A DNA stretch of 64,000 bases from an uncultured Acetatifactor sp. (GTDB lineage Bacteria; Bacillota; Clostridia; Lachnospirales; Lachnospiraceae): contig CAJTPN010000001.1 of the NCBI GenBank assembly GCA_910578185.1, forward strand, positions 196,745 through 260,744. The letters are read 5' to 3'. A program made the translations under genes and the position numbers. Below are positions 44,615 through 53,790 of the stretch, in pieces. The notes under the pieces are model-generated. The model did no database searches, was not told the origin of the DNA, and worked only from the letters and a program-made list of their open reading frames with translations. Each line of letters begins with the position of its first letter. The stretch's first letter is position 1.

Positions 44615-44959
44615 ATGAGACGAGGAGACGTATATTATGCAGATCTAAGGCCGGTGATCGGCTCGGAACAGGGGGGAATCAGGCCGGTATTGATCATCCA
44701 GAATGATGTGGGCAACAAGCACAGCCCAACGGTCATCTGCGCTGCGATTACTTCTAAGATGAACAAGGCGAAGCTGCCCACTCATATTGAGCTGAATTCC
44801 GCATTGTATGACATGGATAAGGATTCCGTTGTACTGTTGGAACAGCTTCGCACCATAGACAAAAAACGCCTGAAGGATAAAGTATGCCATTTGGATGGGG
44901 ATATTATGAGGAAAGTTGACAGAGCCCTGATGGTCAGTCTTGAGCTGGATGTTACATAA
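44615..44959 (+). CDS. MazF/PemK family endoribonuclease toxin (EndoA-like), no antitoxin beside it
   Basis: The 114-residue protein has MRRGDVYYADLRPVIGSEQGG at its start (shown in part as RRGDVYYADL), matching MazF/EndoA with the basic catalytic pocket; the Thr of AAITSK is the likely catalytic partner of Arg. MazF cleaves single-stranded RNA at short sequences (UACAU in Bacillus EndoA). In Bacillus the antitoxin ndoAI sits between alr and ndoA. Here the 106-base gap (44509-44614) is too short to encode one and has no frame. GGAGG is five to nine bases ahead of the ATG. The antitoxin may be elsewhere or absent. Confidence 0.93.
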   Translation: MRRGDVYYADLRPVIGSEQGGIRPVLIIQNDVGNKHSPTVICAAITSKMNKAKLPTHIELNSALYDMDKDSVVLLEQLRTIDKKRLKDKVCHLDGDIMRKVDRALMVSLELDVT

Positions 44960-45005
44960 TGTTACACAGTGTTACGGTTCAGCTCAAAGCCGACTGATGC
45001 AGTTC

Positions 45006-45034
45006 TTGACGAACATGGGCAGTTATGGTATATT
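45006..45034 (+). promoter_or_regulatory. Promoter of the CNNM/CBS gene
   Basis: TTGACG (45006-45011), 17-base spacer, TATATT (45029-45034), about 70 bases ahead of the start. Confidence 0.6.
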
Positions 45035-45104
45035 GTAGGACAGTAAGGAATAACAGGTTGGTCGGAGAACCGACTGTTTTGAAAAAATGGAGGAAAGTAT
45101 TAAG

Positions 45105-46475
45105 ATGGATGATGATGGGCCTACTGCCAGTATTATTTTTTTTGTGGTATTTCTATTGATTGACGCGTTTTTTTATGGTTTTGGGGCGGCGCTTGGCGCC
45201 TTAAATGAGAAGGAAATTGAAAGGAGGGCGGAGGAAGAAAAAGACGGCAGATCAATCAGATTGAAGGCCTTTATCAGTAATCCTGCGGAGTATGAAAATA
45301 CGGTGCAGTTGATTACTACGTTGATCAATGTGGTCATCGGTGCGGTTCATTTGGGAATATTGCTTCAGAATCTGGAGAGAGGGCTGCAGTTTGTGGCTAA
45401 GAACCAATTTCAGTGGGAAGGGATTCCTGCGGGTGTGTTAATAGCGATCGCTGCGGTGCTTTCCACAGGATTGCTGTTGTACATAACGCTTACCCTGGGA
45501 GTACTGCTGCCCAAAAAGCTTGCCGCCAGGGTTCCTGAGAAATGGGCATATGCATGCATTAAACCCGTGTATTTTGTCACAAAGTTACTGTCGCCTTTTA
45601 CGGGACTGGTAACGCTGACGACAAATGGTATACTCAGACTGTTGGGGGCCAACGGAAATGCTGGTGGGATCGATGTGACGGAGGAGATCATCAGCATGGT
45701 AAACGAAGGCCATGAACAGGGGCTGATTCAGGCCAGTGAAGCTGAAATGATCTCCAATATTTTTGAATTTGGGGATAAGGAAGCGCAGGACATTATGACC
45801 CACAGGAAAAATGTCGTGGCAATAGATGCGGATATGTTATTGAAAGATGCCATTACGTTTATGATGGAGGGAAAGAACAGTCGATATCCCGTCTATGAAG
45901 AAAATCTGGATCATATCATCGGTATTCTGCATTTAAAGGATGCCATGCGTTTTCACGCGGGTGAAAATAAGTTAGTCAGCCCGTTAAAAGAACTGGAAGG
46001 CTTGATGCGGGAGCCCTGTTTTGTGCCACAGACCAAAAATATTGACGAACTGTTTCGCGAGATGCAGGCTGAGAAGCTCCAGATGGTGATCGTTGTGGAT
46101 GAGTATGGACAGACAGCCGGCTTGGTGGCAATGGAAGATATTCTGGAAGAAATCGTAGGGAATATCATGGATGAGTACGATGAAGACAGTGAGTATATTG
46201 AAGAAAAGAGCAAGGATGAATACATTATAGAAGGAAAAACACCTTTGGAGGAATTGGAGGAGCGATTCCATATTCCCTTTGAGGACGAGGAGTTTGAAAC
46301 TTTGAACGGTTTTCTTATTTCCAGGCTGGACAAGATCCCGGAGCCGGACGAGCAGTTTAATGTGGATTACAGAGGATTTAATTTTAAGATCCTTTCGGTG
46401 GAGAATAAGATGATACAAAGTGTACTGGTGACGCGTCTTCCTGAGGAGGAAGCTGCGCAGGGAGAGAGGGAATAA
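45105..46475 (+). CDS. CNNM/CorC-type membrane protein with CBS domains
   Basis: I chose ATG 45105 because GGAGG (45089-45093) is 11 bases upstream; an in-frame ATG at 45087 includes that site. The 456-residue protein has a CNNM/DUF21 transmembrane domain of about four helices (to about 170), a paired CBS domain (about 195-320, with IMTHRKNVVAID) and a C-terminal CorC/HlyC domain (about 335-445). The family is linked to magnesium or cobalt efflux; the name hemolysin is historical. The gene stands alone ahead of yebC. Confidence 0.92.
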   Translation: MDDDGPTASIIFFVVFLLIDAFFYGFGAALGALNEKEIERRAEEEKDGRSIRLKAFISNPAEYENTVQLITTLINVVIGAVHLGILLQNLERGLQFVAKNQFQWEGIPAGVLIAIAAVLSTGLLLYITLTLGVLLPKKLAARVPEKWAYACIKPVYFVTKLLSPFTGLVTLTTNGILRLLGANGNAGGIDVTEEIISMVNEGHEQGLIQASEAEMISNIFEFGDKEAQDIMTHRKNVVAIDADMLLKDAITFMMEGKNSRYPVYEENLDHIIGILHLKDAMRFHAGENKLVSPLKELEGLMREPCFVPQTKNIDELFREMQAEKLQMVIVVDEYGQTAGLVAMEDILEEIVGNIMDEYDEDSEYIEEKSKDEYIIEGKTPLEELEERFHIPFEDEEFETLNGFLISRLDKIPEPDEQFNVDYRGFNFKILSVENKMIQSVLVTRLPEEEAAQGERE

Positions 46476-46608
46476 CTGGGTTGACGCCTTTAACTCCAGT
46501 TTGGGCGGTTATCCGGCAGTCAGAATAGTTTATGGAAGGGTAGCGCGGAAATCATGGGCAGGATTTGGGACTTCCGCCGCAATACATAGAGAAGAGGAGA
46601 AGAAACAG

Positions 46609-47337
46609 ATGTCAGGACATTCAAAATTTGCAAACATTAAACATAAAAAAGAGAGAAACGACGCTGCAAAGGGAAAGATATTTACCATCATAGGAAGAGA
46701 GATTGCGGTGGCAGTGAAAGACGGAGGACCAGATCCGAATAATAATTTCAAGCTTGCCGCCATCATAGCCAAGGCCAAAGCAAATAATATGCCCAATGAT
46801 TCCATTGAGAGAGGCATCAAGAAGGCGGCGGGAGATATCGGAAATGTCAATTACGAATATGTAACGTATGAGGGATATGGGCCAAACGGTATCGCAATTA
46901 TTGTGGACGCCCTTACCGATAACAAAAATCGTACTGCCGCAAATGTGAGAAGTGCTTTTACAAAGGGGCAGGGAAATATCGGAACCCCCGGATGTGTTTC
47001 CTTTATGTTTGACAAGAAGGGACAGATTATCATTGACAGAGAAGAATGCGGCATGGAAGCGGATGATCTGATGATGCAGGCTCTGGACGCGGGAGCAGAG
47101 GACTTTAACGAGGAAGAAGAAAGTTTTGAGATATTGACGGATCCTGATAATTTTGATCAGGTAAGGAAGTCGCTGGAGGATGCGGGAATCCCGATGATGA
47201 GTGCGGAAGTTACCATGATTCCTCAAAATTATGTGGCACTTAACGATGAAACCGCTCTTAAGAATTTGCAGAGAATATTAGATTTGCTTGAGGATGACGA
47301 TGATGTTCAGGCTGTGTATCATAATTGGGACGAGTGA
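46609..47337 (+). CDS. YebC/PmpR family protein
   Basis: I chose ATG 46609, the start of the canonical MSGHSKFANIKHKK and preceded by AGAGGAGAAG; the frame is open further upstream but without a site. The 242-residue protein has three YebC domains, with DGGPDPNNNFKLA and the acidic GPNGIAIIVD and end DDDDVQAVYHNW. YebC proteins were called transcription regulators, but recent work also links them to translation of proline-rich stretches. Cytoplasmic and single. Confidence 0.95.
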   Translation: MSGHSKFANIKHKKERNDAAKGKIFTIIGREIAVAVKDGGPDPNNNFKLAAIIAKAKANNMPNDSIERGIKKAAGDIGNVNYEYVTYEGYGPNGIAIIVDALTDNKNRTAANVRSAFTKGQGNIGTPGCVSFMFDKKGQIIIDREECGMEADDLMMQALDAGAEDFNEEEESFEILTDPDNFDQVRKSLEDAGIPMMSAEVTMIPQNYVALNDETALKNLQRILDLLEDDDDVQAVYHNWDE

Positions 47338-47443
47338 GCAGACTTTCATGATGAGAGTTTAAACAACGATTCTTTGGGCAGGATAAGCGGTTCTGCCATG
47401 ATTTGTCCGCCGGAGGGCTGGCGGAACCGAATGAGGAGGATTT

Positions 47444-48439
47444 ATGGACAAGCTGGCGATTGTGGTTCCCTGTTATAATGAAGAGGAAGTTTTGCACCTT
47501 GCATCCGCTGCGCTGAGAGAAGTGCTGGATGATCTGGTTCGCAAGGGTAAAATTGCCGCGGACAGTTTTATTTTGTTTGTAAATGACGGCAGCAGGGATC
47601 GCACATGGGAGTTGATTGAGGAGGAACATGCCGCCCATCCTGTTCAGGTAAACGGTGTAAAGCTGGCGGGGAATGTTGGGCATCAGTTTGCGCTTACGGC
47701 CGGACTTCTCACCGCCAAGGACATGAGTACCGTAACCATATCCATTGACGCGGATTTGCAGGATGATGTGGCTGTCATTGAAGAAATGATTGATAAATAC
47801 CATGCCGGAAACGACATTGTTTACGGTGTGAGAAGAGAACGTAAATCGGATACCTTTTTTAAGCGCACCACAGCTCAGGCGTTTTATAAGCTGATGGGAG
47901 CCATGGGGGTCAAGACAGTATACAATCATGCAGATTTTCGTCTCATGTCAAAAAGGGCGGTGGAAGAGTTTTCAAAATATAAGGAAACAAATCTTTTTCT
48001 GCGGGGTATGATGCCCTTGATTGGTTACCGGACGGACAGCGTTTACTATGATCGCAAGGAGCGAGTGGCAGGAGAGTCCAAATATCCGCTGAAGAAAATG
48101 TTGGCGCTTGCGTTTAACGGTATATCATCTTTCAGTGTGAAACCTATCAGCCTGATTCTGGGAGCCGGAATTGTGATTATTCTGATCTCGCTTTTGGCAT
48201 TTCTATATGCGCTGATTTCTTATTTTACCGGTCATGTGGTGGCTGGCTGGACTTCTCTGATTCTGTCAATCTGGTTTCTGGGCGGAATGGAGTTATTAGC
48301 CATCGGCATGGTTGGACAATACATCGGAAAAATTTATATTGAAGTGAAGCAAAGACCCAGATATAATATTGAAAAAGTGCTTTGCAGCGGGCAATCCCAT
48401 AAGGAAGATGCCCTGTGCATTGAAAACCGGGAAGGTTGA
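47444..48439 (+). CDS. Family 2 glycosyltransferase, polyprenyl-phosphate type
   Basis: The 331-residue protein has an N-terminal GT2 domain (VVPCYNEEEV, NDGSRDRTW, DADLQDD as the DxD metal site, near 104-110) and two C-terminal membrane segments (about 235-258 and 270-290). This layout is that of DPM1/GtrB-like enzymes that make polyprenyl-phosphate hexose on the inner membrane face. The membrane protein directly downstream starts one base after its stop and may use the lipid-linked sugar. ATG 47444 has GAGGAGG upstream. Confidence 0.93.
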   Translation: MDKLAIVVPCYNEEEVLHLASAALREVLDDLVRKGKIAADSFILFVNDGSRDRTWELIEEEHAAHPVQVNGVKLAGNVGHQFALTAGLLTAKDMSTVTISIDADLQDDVAVIEEMIDKYHAGNDIVYGVRRERKSDTFFKRTTAQAFYKLMGAMGVKTVYNHADFRLMSKRAVEEFSKYKETNLFLRGMMPLIGYRTDSVYYDRKERVAGESKYPLKKMLALAFNGISSFSVKPISLILGAGIVIILISLLAFLYALISYFTGHVVAGWTSLILSIWFLGGMELLAIGMVGQYIGKIYIEVKQRPRYNIEKVLCSGQSHKEDALCIENREG

Positions 48440-48440
48440 A

Positions 48441-49934
48441 ATGAGCTGGAAAAAAAATGTGCTTAGTTATCTGTTGTGGATTGCATATGTGCTGATAACC
48501 TGTAGTGCTTTGGTGGGGTTGGCGAGTCTGTTCTGTGCGGAGAAAGGGTTTGAGACATATTGGGGAACGCTTGCCGCTGTGCTGTATGCCGCCGTTGTGA
48601 GTGTTATAGTCTTTTTTATTCACCGCTTGGTAGTACAGGCCTCTGTTTTTGTGGTTAAAAACAGGGGTCTGTTTCTATTGCTGGAAGCGGTGTTTGCGGT
48701 TATGCTGCTGGCGGTTGGGCTTGTACTCAGGATTCAGGGAATGGGAGAAGGAGGAGGGACGTCGCTTTATTATGAGACAGCGGAAGTGGTATTGGGGCAG
48801 GAAATTCCCCGGATCACCCATGGTGCCGTATTCTTTTATGTTCAGCTGCTTCACGGTGTTCTGGCGTTATTTGGAAATTACGCTGCGGTTGGTATATGGG
48901 TTCAGATCGCGCTGCAGTTCACGGCATTTCTGATTCTGTTTTTTACCGTCAGGAAACTGGCAGGTTCGGTTGCCGCGCTGGTTTTTCTGGGAATCTGTAT
49001 GTGCGCACCGTTCATGGTGCAAAGCGCGCTTTCATTGTCTCCTGAGATGTTGTTTTTTTGCCTGACGACATTGGCGGCTTGGCTGATTGCCATGGGGAGA
49101 GGCCGGCTGAGACCGGTATGGTATTTGCCGGTGGGGATATTGACTGCAGTGTGCGGTTACCTGGATGTGACAGGATTTATGCTTTTGATATGGGGCGGCG
49201 CCGTTATCTGTTGTCAAAGGGAGGAGGCAAATGTGCCTGTAAGAGAAATTTGGGCGGCGCTTCTGTGCCTGGCGGGAACGGCTTTGGGGTTTGCTGGTTG
49301 TATTTTGATTGACGCTTTTTTGAGTGGAAAAACTTTCGTGGAGATCGCAGGAGCCTGGTGGCTTTTGTATAGCCCGGAAGGGTTCCGTTTTCCGGTGGCG
49401 GTTGGGAACGGTGAGTCTGAATTGGAAAGTATCGTGCTGATGGGGATTATGGTATTTGGAATTTTCAGCTTTTGGTGCGACCTGCAAAGAGAGCGGGTCA
49501 GAGCTGCCATGCTGTCGGTGTGCAGTGTGATTTTGGCTGCATGCTATGGTGTATTTACGTCTGAAATGCCAGGTTTTTTTTATTTATATCTGTTGTTTGC
49601 CATACTGGCGGGCGTGGGGGTAGGAGAATGTTTCCGGACAGCGGAAGTGCCGGAAAGAATCAAGGAAGATGACATTATTTTGGAATGGGAGTTGTCCGCT
49701 GACCACGGGGAATGGGAAAAAGGGGTGGAGAATTCCGATGAGATCACGGCGACGGGAACGGATATGATATCTGTGGCGCAACAAGCTCCGTCAGGAGAAA
49801 TCAAGTTTATTGAAAATCCGCTGCCATTGCCTAAGAAGCATGAAAAACGTGTGCTGGATTTCCCGATGAAACAATTTTCTGAAAATGATGATTTTGACTA
49901 TTCCATTGGGGCGGATGATGATTTTGATATATAA
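48441..49934 (+). CDS. Polytopic membrane protein, possible GT-C glycosyltransferase
   Basis: ATG 48441 lies one base behind the GT2 stop; an in-frame start at 48369 overlaps the GT2 gene and is not needed. The 497-residue protein has about 11 membrane segments (first near LWIAYVLITCSALVGL). Between the third and fourth segments a loop with YYETAEVVLGQEIPRITHGAV resembles the outer loops of PMT/ArnT-like GT-C enzymes, but I cannot place a catalytic acid with certainty. The last about 80 residues are cytoplasmic and acidic, ending in DDDFDI. Its tight coupling with GT2 supports surface glycosylation. Function inferred only. Confidence 0.78.
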   Translation: MSWKKNVLSYLLWIAYVLITCSALVGLASLFCAEKGFETYWGTLAAVLYAAVVSVIVFFIHRLVVQASVFVVKNRGLFLLLEAVFAVMLLAVGLVLRIQGMGEGGGTSLYYETAEVVLGQEIPRITHGAVFFYVQLLHGVLALFGNYAAVGIWVQIALQFTAFLILFFTVRKLAGSVAALVFLGICMCAPFMVQSALSLSPEMLFFCLTTLAAWLIAMGRGRLRPVWYLPVGILTAVCGYLDVTGFMLLIWGGAVICCQREEANVPVREIWAALLCLAGTALGFAGCILIDAFLSGKTFVEIAGAWWLLYSPEGFRFPVAVGNGESELESIVLMGIMVFGIFSFWCDLQRERVRAAMLSVCSVILAACYGVFTSEMPGFFYLYLLFAILAGVGVGECFRTAEVPERIKEDDIILEWELSADHGEWEKGVENSDEITATGTDMISVAQQAPSGEIKFIENPLPLPKKHEKRVLDFPMKQFSENDDFDYSIGADDDFDI

Positions 49935-49962
49935 AGATATGAATTTTTTTGTCCGAACGGGC

Positions 49963-50014
49963 AATGCTAACAGGGAACGGAGCGCTTTTATGCGTATCGT
50001 TCCCTGTTAGCATT
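49963..50014. terminator. Hairpin after the GT2/membrane pair
   Basis: A 17-base-pair stem (49963-49979 with 49998-50014), with CATTTAT after it. The T-run is short, but position and length support termination. Confidence 0.7.
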
Positions 50015-50135
50015 TATGGGCCGCACCACATTCTGTCATAAATGGCGGTAAAACGGTTGGGCCAAGAAACGGGGGACGATGAAAATTCAGTGTAAATTCC
50101 AAATCAAATGGCGATATTTAAATTAGGAGAAGAAC

Positions 50136-50858
50136 ATGGCAAAGTCAGAGCAGAAAGACGAAAAAAAGATTGAGAGAGAAGAACATCTGGACGAGAGGAT
50201 TGAACAGACGGGACAGGCGACTCTGGATGAGAACGGGAAACTGGAAAATATACATCTGATATCTATCATTGGAGAGATTGAGGGACATGATAATCTTTCA
50301 AATAATTCCAAAACTACAAAATATGAACATATATTGCCAAGCTTGGCTGCCATTGAGGACAGCAGTGATATAAAGGGAGTGCTGGTTCTTTTAAATACCA
50401 TGGGAGGAGACGTGGAAGCGGGGCTGGCGATTGCGGAGATGATTGCCTCTCTGAGCAAGCCGACGGTTTCGCTGGTTCTTGGGGGAAGCCATTCTATTGG
50501 AGTTCCGATTGCGGTCAGCACAGACTACTCCTATATCGTACCCACAGGTACAATGGTCATCCACCCGGTGCGTATGAACGGCATGGTAATAGGCGTGCCG
50601 CAGACTTTTGAATATTTCAAGCTGATTCAGGATCGGATCACAGGCTTTGTGTGCAGTCATTGTAAGATTGACAAGGGAACATTAGAGGATCTAATGACGG
50701 AGACGGGAATTCTCACAAAGGATGTTGGGACTATTTTGGTGGGAGAAGAGGCGGTCAATCACGGCATTATTGACGAGGTGGGCGGTATTGATAAAGCCAT
50801 TGCCAAATTGCATGAGATGATCAGGGAAAGAGAGGAGGCAGGGCCTTTAAATACTTGA
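50136..50858 (+). CDS. tepA: ClpP-family serine protease, TepA-like
   Basis: The 240-residue protein has a ClpP/crotonase fold. The nucleophile Ser is likely in GGSHSIGVP (near residue 119-127) and the His in VIHPVRM (near 144-150). The N-terminal 35 residues are charged. In Bacillus, TepA (YmfB) lies close to spoIIIE; the same order here supports the name. It has been linked to protein translocation and to degradation of germinant-related proteins. AGGAGAAG precedes ATG 50136. The ftsK/spoIIIE gene starts after 120 bases. Confidence 0.9.
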   Translation: MAKSEQKDEKKIEREEHLDERIEQTGQATLDENGKLENIHLISIIGEIEGHDNLSNNSKTTKYEHILPSLAAIEDSSDIKGVLVLLNTMGGDVEAGLAIAEMIASLSKPTVSLVLGGSHSIGVPIAVSTDYSYIVPTGTMVIHPVRMNGMVIGVPQTFEYFKLIQDRITGFVCSHCKIDKGTLEDLMTETGILTKDVGTILVGEEAVNHGIIDEVGGIDKAIAKLHEMIREREEAGPLNT

Positions 50859-50978
50859 TGACAAGTTGAATAAAAAATGATATAATACCCGTAAGCGGCT
50901 TTTTTTCGGTGGTTTAGAGGGCAGGTTATCTGAAACATGGGGAATGCTGCGAGAATTTCATTGAAAGAGGTTGATAGG

Positions 50979-53732
50979 ATGGCAGCTTCCGGCGGAAGGA
51001 AAACATCATCTTCAAATAAAAAAACTGCGCTTGCGGTTTCTAAAGGTACTGGGAAACCAAAAACAACGGCACAGAAGAAAAAAGCGCAGGCCCGACAGAC
51101 GGCTCAGGACAGTGCTCTTTTCCATGAGATTGGGCTGATTGTGCTGTTTGCGGTGATGGTGCTTTTATTTTGCTGCAATTTTGGGCTGATCGGACCTGTG
51201 GGAAATACCGTGAGCGGTTTTTTGTTTGGAGTATTTGGTTTTATGGCTTATGCGGCGCCGCTTGTGTTGTTTCTGGCGGCCGCGTTTTGGTATGCAAACG
51301 AGGGCAATCCAAACGCCATGAGAAAGCTTATCGCCGGCATCGTATTGTTCGTAATGCTGGGGGTTATCTGCGGATTGCTTGCGCCTGATGAAAGTGCAAT
51401 GGAAAATTACAGCATTGGTCTATTGTATGAGATTTGTCGGGATGGTAAGTACGGTGGCGGGATCCTTTCAGGCAGCTTGTGTTTTTTTCTGAAGAAATAT
51501 CTGGGACTGATCGGCACGGTGCTGGTGGTCATACTTAGTTTCGTCATCTGTCTGATTTTGCTGACGGAAAAGTCGCTGATTGACGGTTTAAAGAAGAGCG
51601 GAAGCAAAATTCAGGAATTATCCATGGAGGAGGCCGCCAAACGGAGGGTGAGCGCCGGGCGTCGTCAGGAATACGCAAAGCAAAGGCGTGAGGATATGGA
51701 GCGGCGCAGGGAAGAGACAAGAATCAGGCATGAGGAACAGGAACGGATCCGCGCCAGAAAAGAAGAGGAACGCAGACTGCGGGCGGAGGAAAAGGAAAAC
51801 GAGAAAATATTGCGGATGGAGAAAAAGGTATCCGGCGTGATGCTGGATACTTCGCTGCAAAGACCGGAAGAAACCAGCAGGCGTGATGATATGCATGAAA
51901 TTATTCTTTCGGAAGACGTCTGTGAAGAGATGCCTTTGCGGCAGCAGCCGGAGACTGTTTCTCATGACGAGGATCCAGAGATTGTGATCGGGCAGGAGGA
52001 AACTGCTATTGCTCCTTGGGAAATGCAGGAATCGCCTATCAGGATACATAGGGAAGGACTGGAGGAGACCACGGGCATTGCCGCAGACGCAGCAGACAAA
52101 GCTGGGGACGCGGAAATCGTAACCGGTTCTGCTTTGGAGCGGCTTCCAAAACGGGATGAGCCGGCACGGAAGCCAACGGTTGCCGCCTCCCCAAAGGAAA
52201 CTTGTGAAAGACCGGAATTCACGGAAAATCCTGTGAGCAAGGAGGGGGCAATACCTAAAAAATATATGTTCCCGCCCATAACGCTGTTGCAGAAGGGGGA
52301 AGCGGCCACTGGTGACTCCGCACGTGAATTGAAGGAGACGGCGATGCACCTTCAGCAGACACTTGCTACTTTTGGAGTAAGAGTTACGATTACGGATATC
52401 AGCCAGGGACCAAGTGTGACCCGGTATGAGCTGCAGCCGGAACAGGGAGTGAAAGTGTCTAAAATTGTGGGACTTGCGGATGATATCAAACTGAATCTGG
52501 CAGCCATGGATATCAGAATAGAAGCGCCGATCCCCGGCAAGGCGGCCATTGGAATCGAGGTACCCAACAAGGAGAGTACTTCGGTTGCACTGCGCGATTT
52601 GCTTGAAACGGAGGAGTTTTATAAATTTCCCTCCAAGCTTGCTTTTGCGGTGGGAAAAGATATTGCGGGCAAGGTAATTGTGGCAGATATTGCCAAGATG
52701 CCTCATATGCTGATTGCGGGAGCTACCGGTTCCGGTAAATCGGTGTGCATCAATACCTTAATAATGGGAATTCTGTACAAAGCGCATCCGGAAGATGTGA
52801 AGCTGATCATGGTGGATCCCAAAGTGGTGGAACTGAGTGTGTATAATGGTATTCCCCACCTTTTGATCCCGGTTGTGACGGATCCCAAGAAGGCATCTGC
52901 TGCCCTTCATTGGGGAGTGGCGGAAATGGAAGACAGGTATCGGAAATTTGCCGAGCATAATGTAAGAGATCTGAAAGGCTACAATAAAAAAATAGAATCC
53001 ATGGGAGAAAAGGGCATGCCGGAGGGGCAGGAAATACCCAAAAAGCTTCCTCAGATAGTCATCATTGTGGATGAGCTTGCCGATTTGATGATGGTTTGTC
53101 CGGGTGAGGTGGAAGAATCTATCTGCCGCCTTGCACAGCTGGCGCGAGCGGCGGGAATTCACTTGATTATTGCCACCCAGCGTCCCAGTGTGGACGTCAT
53201 TACCGGTTTGATTAAGGCCAATATGCCCAGCAGAGTGGCATTCTCTGTATCCAGCGGCGTGGATTCCCGCACCATTCTGGATATGGTGGGGGCGGAGAAA
53301 TTGTTGGGAAAGGGAGATATGCTCTTTTATCCCCAAGGGTACTCAAAGCCTGCTCGGGTTCAGGGGGCGTTTGTATCGGATAAAGAGGTATCCGATGTAG
53401 TTGACTTTATGAAAAATCAGATGTTGGGAAATACCTATGCGGAGGATATTGAAGAGAAGATCAGGAATATGGGAAATACCGCAGCGGGGGGAGGAGAGTC
53501 CGGCGGCAGCGATGTGGATGAATTGTTTGAAAAGGCAGGCCGTCTTATGATAGACAAGGACAAAGCTTCCATCGGCATGCTGCAGAGGGCTTTACAGATC
53601 GGCTTTAACAGGGCGGCCAGGATTATGGATCAGCTTTGCAGCTACGGCGTGGTAGGTGAGGAAGAAGGGACAAAGCCCAGAAAAGTACTAATGAGTCCGG
53701 AACAGTTTGAACAACTTTTGGAAGAGATATAA
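50979..53732 (+). CDS. DNA translocase FtsK/SpoIIIE
   Basis: I chose ATG 50979 with GAAAGAGG eight bases upstream; an in-frame ATG at 50937 adds 14 residues and is possible. The product is about 917 residues. Four membrane segments lie in the first about 210 residues. A linker (about 225-420) is charged and low in structure. The motor domain has the alpha part, Walker A GATGSGKSV and Walker B VIIVDELADLMM; the gamma DNA-binding winged helix is at the end (LMIDKDKASIGMLQRALQIG in part). It pumps the chromosome at division or into the forespore; which one cannot be told from sequence alone. Confidence 0.95.
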   Translation: MAASGGRKTSSSNKKTALAVSKGTGKPKTTAQKKKAQARQTAQDSALFHEIGLIVLFAVMVLLFCCNFGLIGPVGNTVSGFLFGVFGFMAYAAPLVLFLAAAFWYANEGNPNAMRKLIAGIVLFVMLGVICGLLAPDESAMENYSIGLLYEICRDGKYGGGILSGSLCFFLKKYLGLIGTVLVVILSFVICLILLTEKSLIDGLKKSGSKIQELSMEEAAKRRVSAGRRQEYAKQRREDMERRREETRIRHEEQERIRARKEEERRLRAEEKENEKILRMEKKVSGVMLDTSLQRPEETSRRDDMHEIILSEDVCEEMPLRQQPETVSHDEDPEIVIGQEETAIAPWEMQESPIRIHREGLEETTGIAADAADKAGDAEIVTGSALERLPKRDEPARKPTVAASPKETCERPEFTENPVSKEGAIPKKYMFPPITLLQKGEAATGDSARELKETAMHLQQTLATFGVRVTITDISQGPSVTRYELQPEQGVKVSKIVGLADDIKLNLAAMDIRIEAPIPGKAAIGIEVPNKESTSVALRDLLETEEFYKFPSKLAFAVGKDIAGKVIVADIAKMPHMLIAGATGSGKSVCINTLIMGILYKAHPEDVKLIMVDPKVVELSVYNGIPHLLIPVVTDPKKASAALHWGVAEMEDRYRKFAEHNVRDLKGYNKKIESMGEKGMPEGQEIPKKLPQIVIIVDELADLMMVCPGEVEESICRLAQLARAAGIHLIIATQRPSVDVITGLIKANMPSRVAFSVSSGVDSRTILDMVGAEKLLGKGDMLFYPQGYSKPARVQGAFVSDKEVSDVVDFMKNQMLGNTYAEDIEEKIRNMGNTAAGGGESGGSDVDELFEKAGRLMIDKDKASIGMLQRALQIGFNRAARIMDQLCSYGVVGEEEGTKPRKVLMSPEQFEQLLEEI

Positions 53733-53790
53733 CAGGTGTGATTTTGCCACGCTGTCATTGGGCAAGTGGCATGGTAAGAAAGGAGCATCC

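Noticed and set aside
45087..46475. Hemolysin function for the CNNM/CBS protein
   Set aside because: The name is historical; the domains point to ion transport and no toxin feature is visible.
51618..52706. Minus-strand frame of 362 codons inside the ftsK/spoIIIE gene
   Set aside because: It is a shadow of the linker and motor region, with no start signal.
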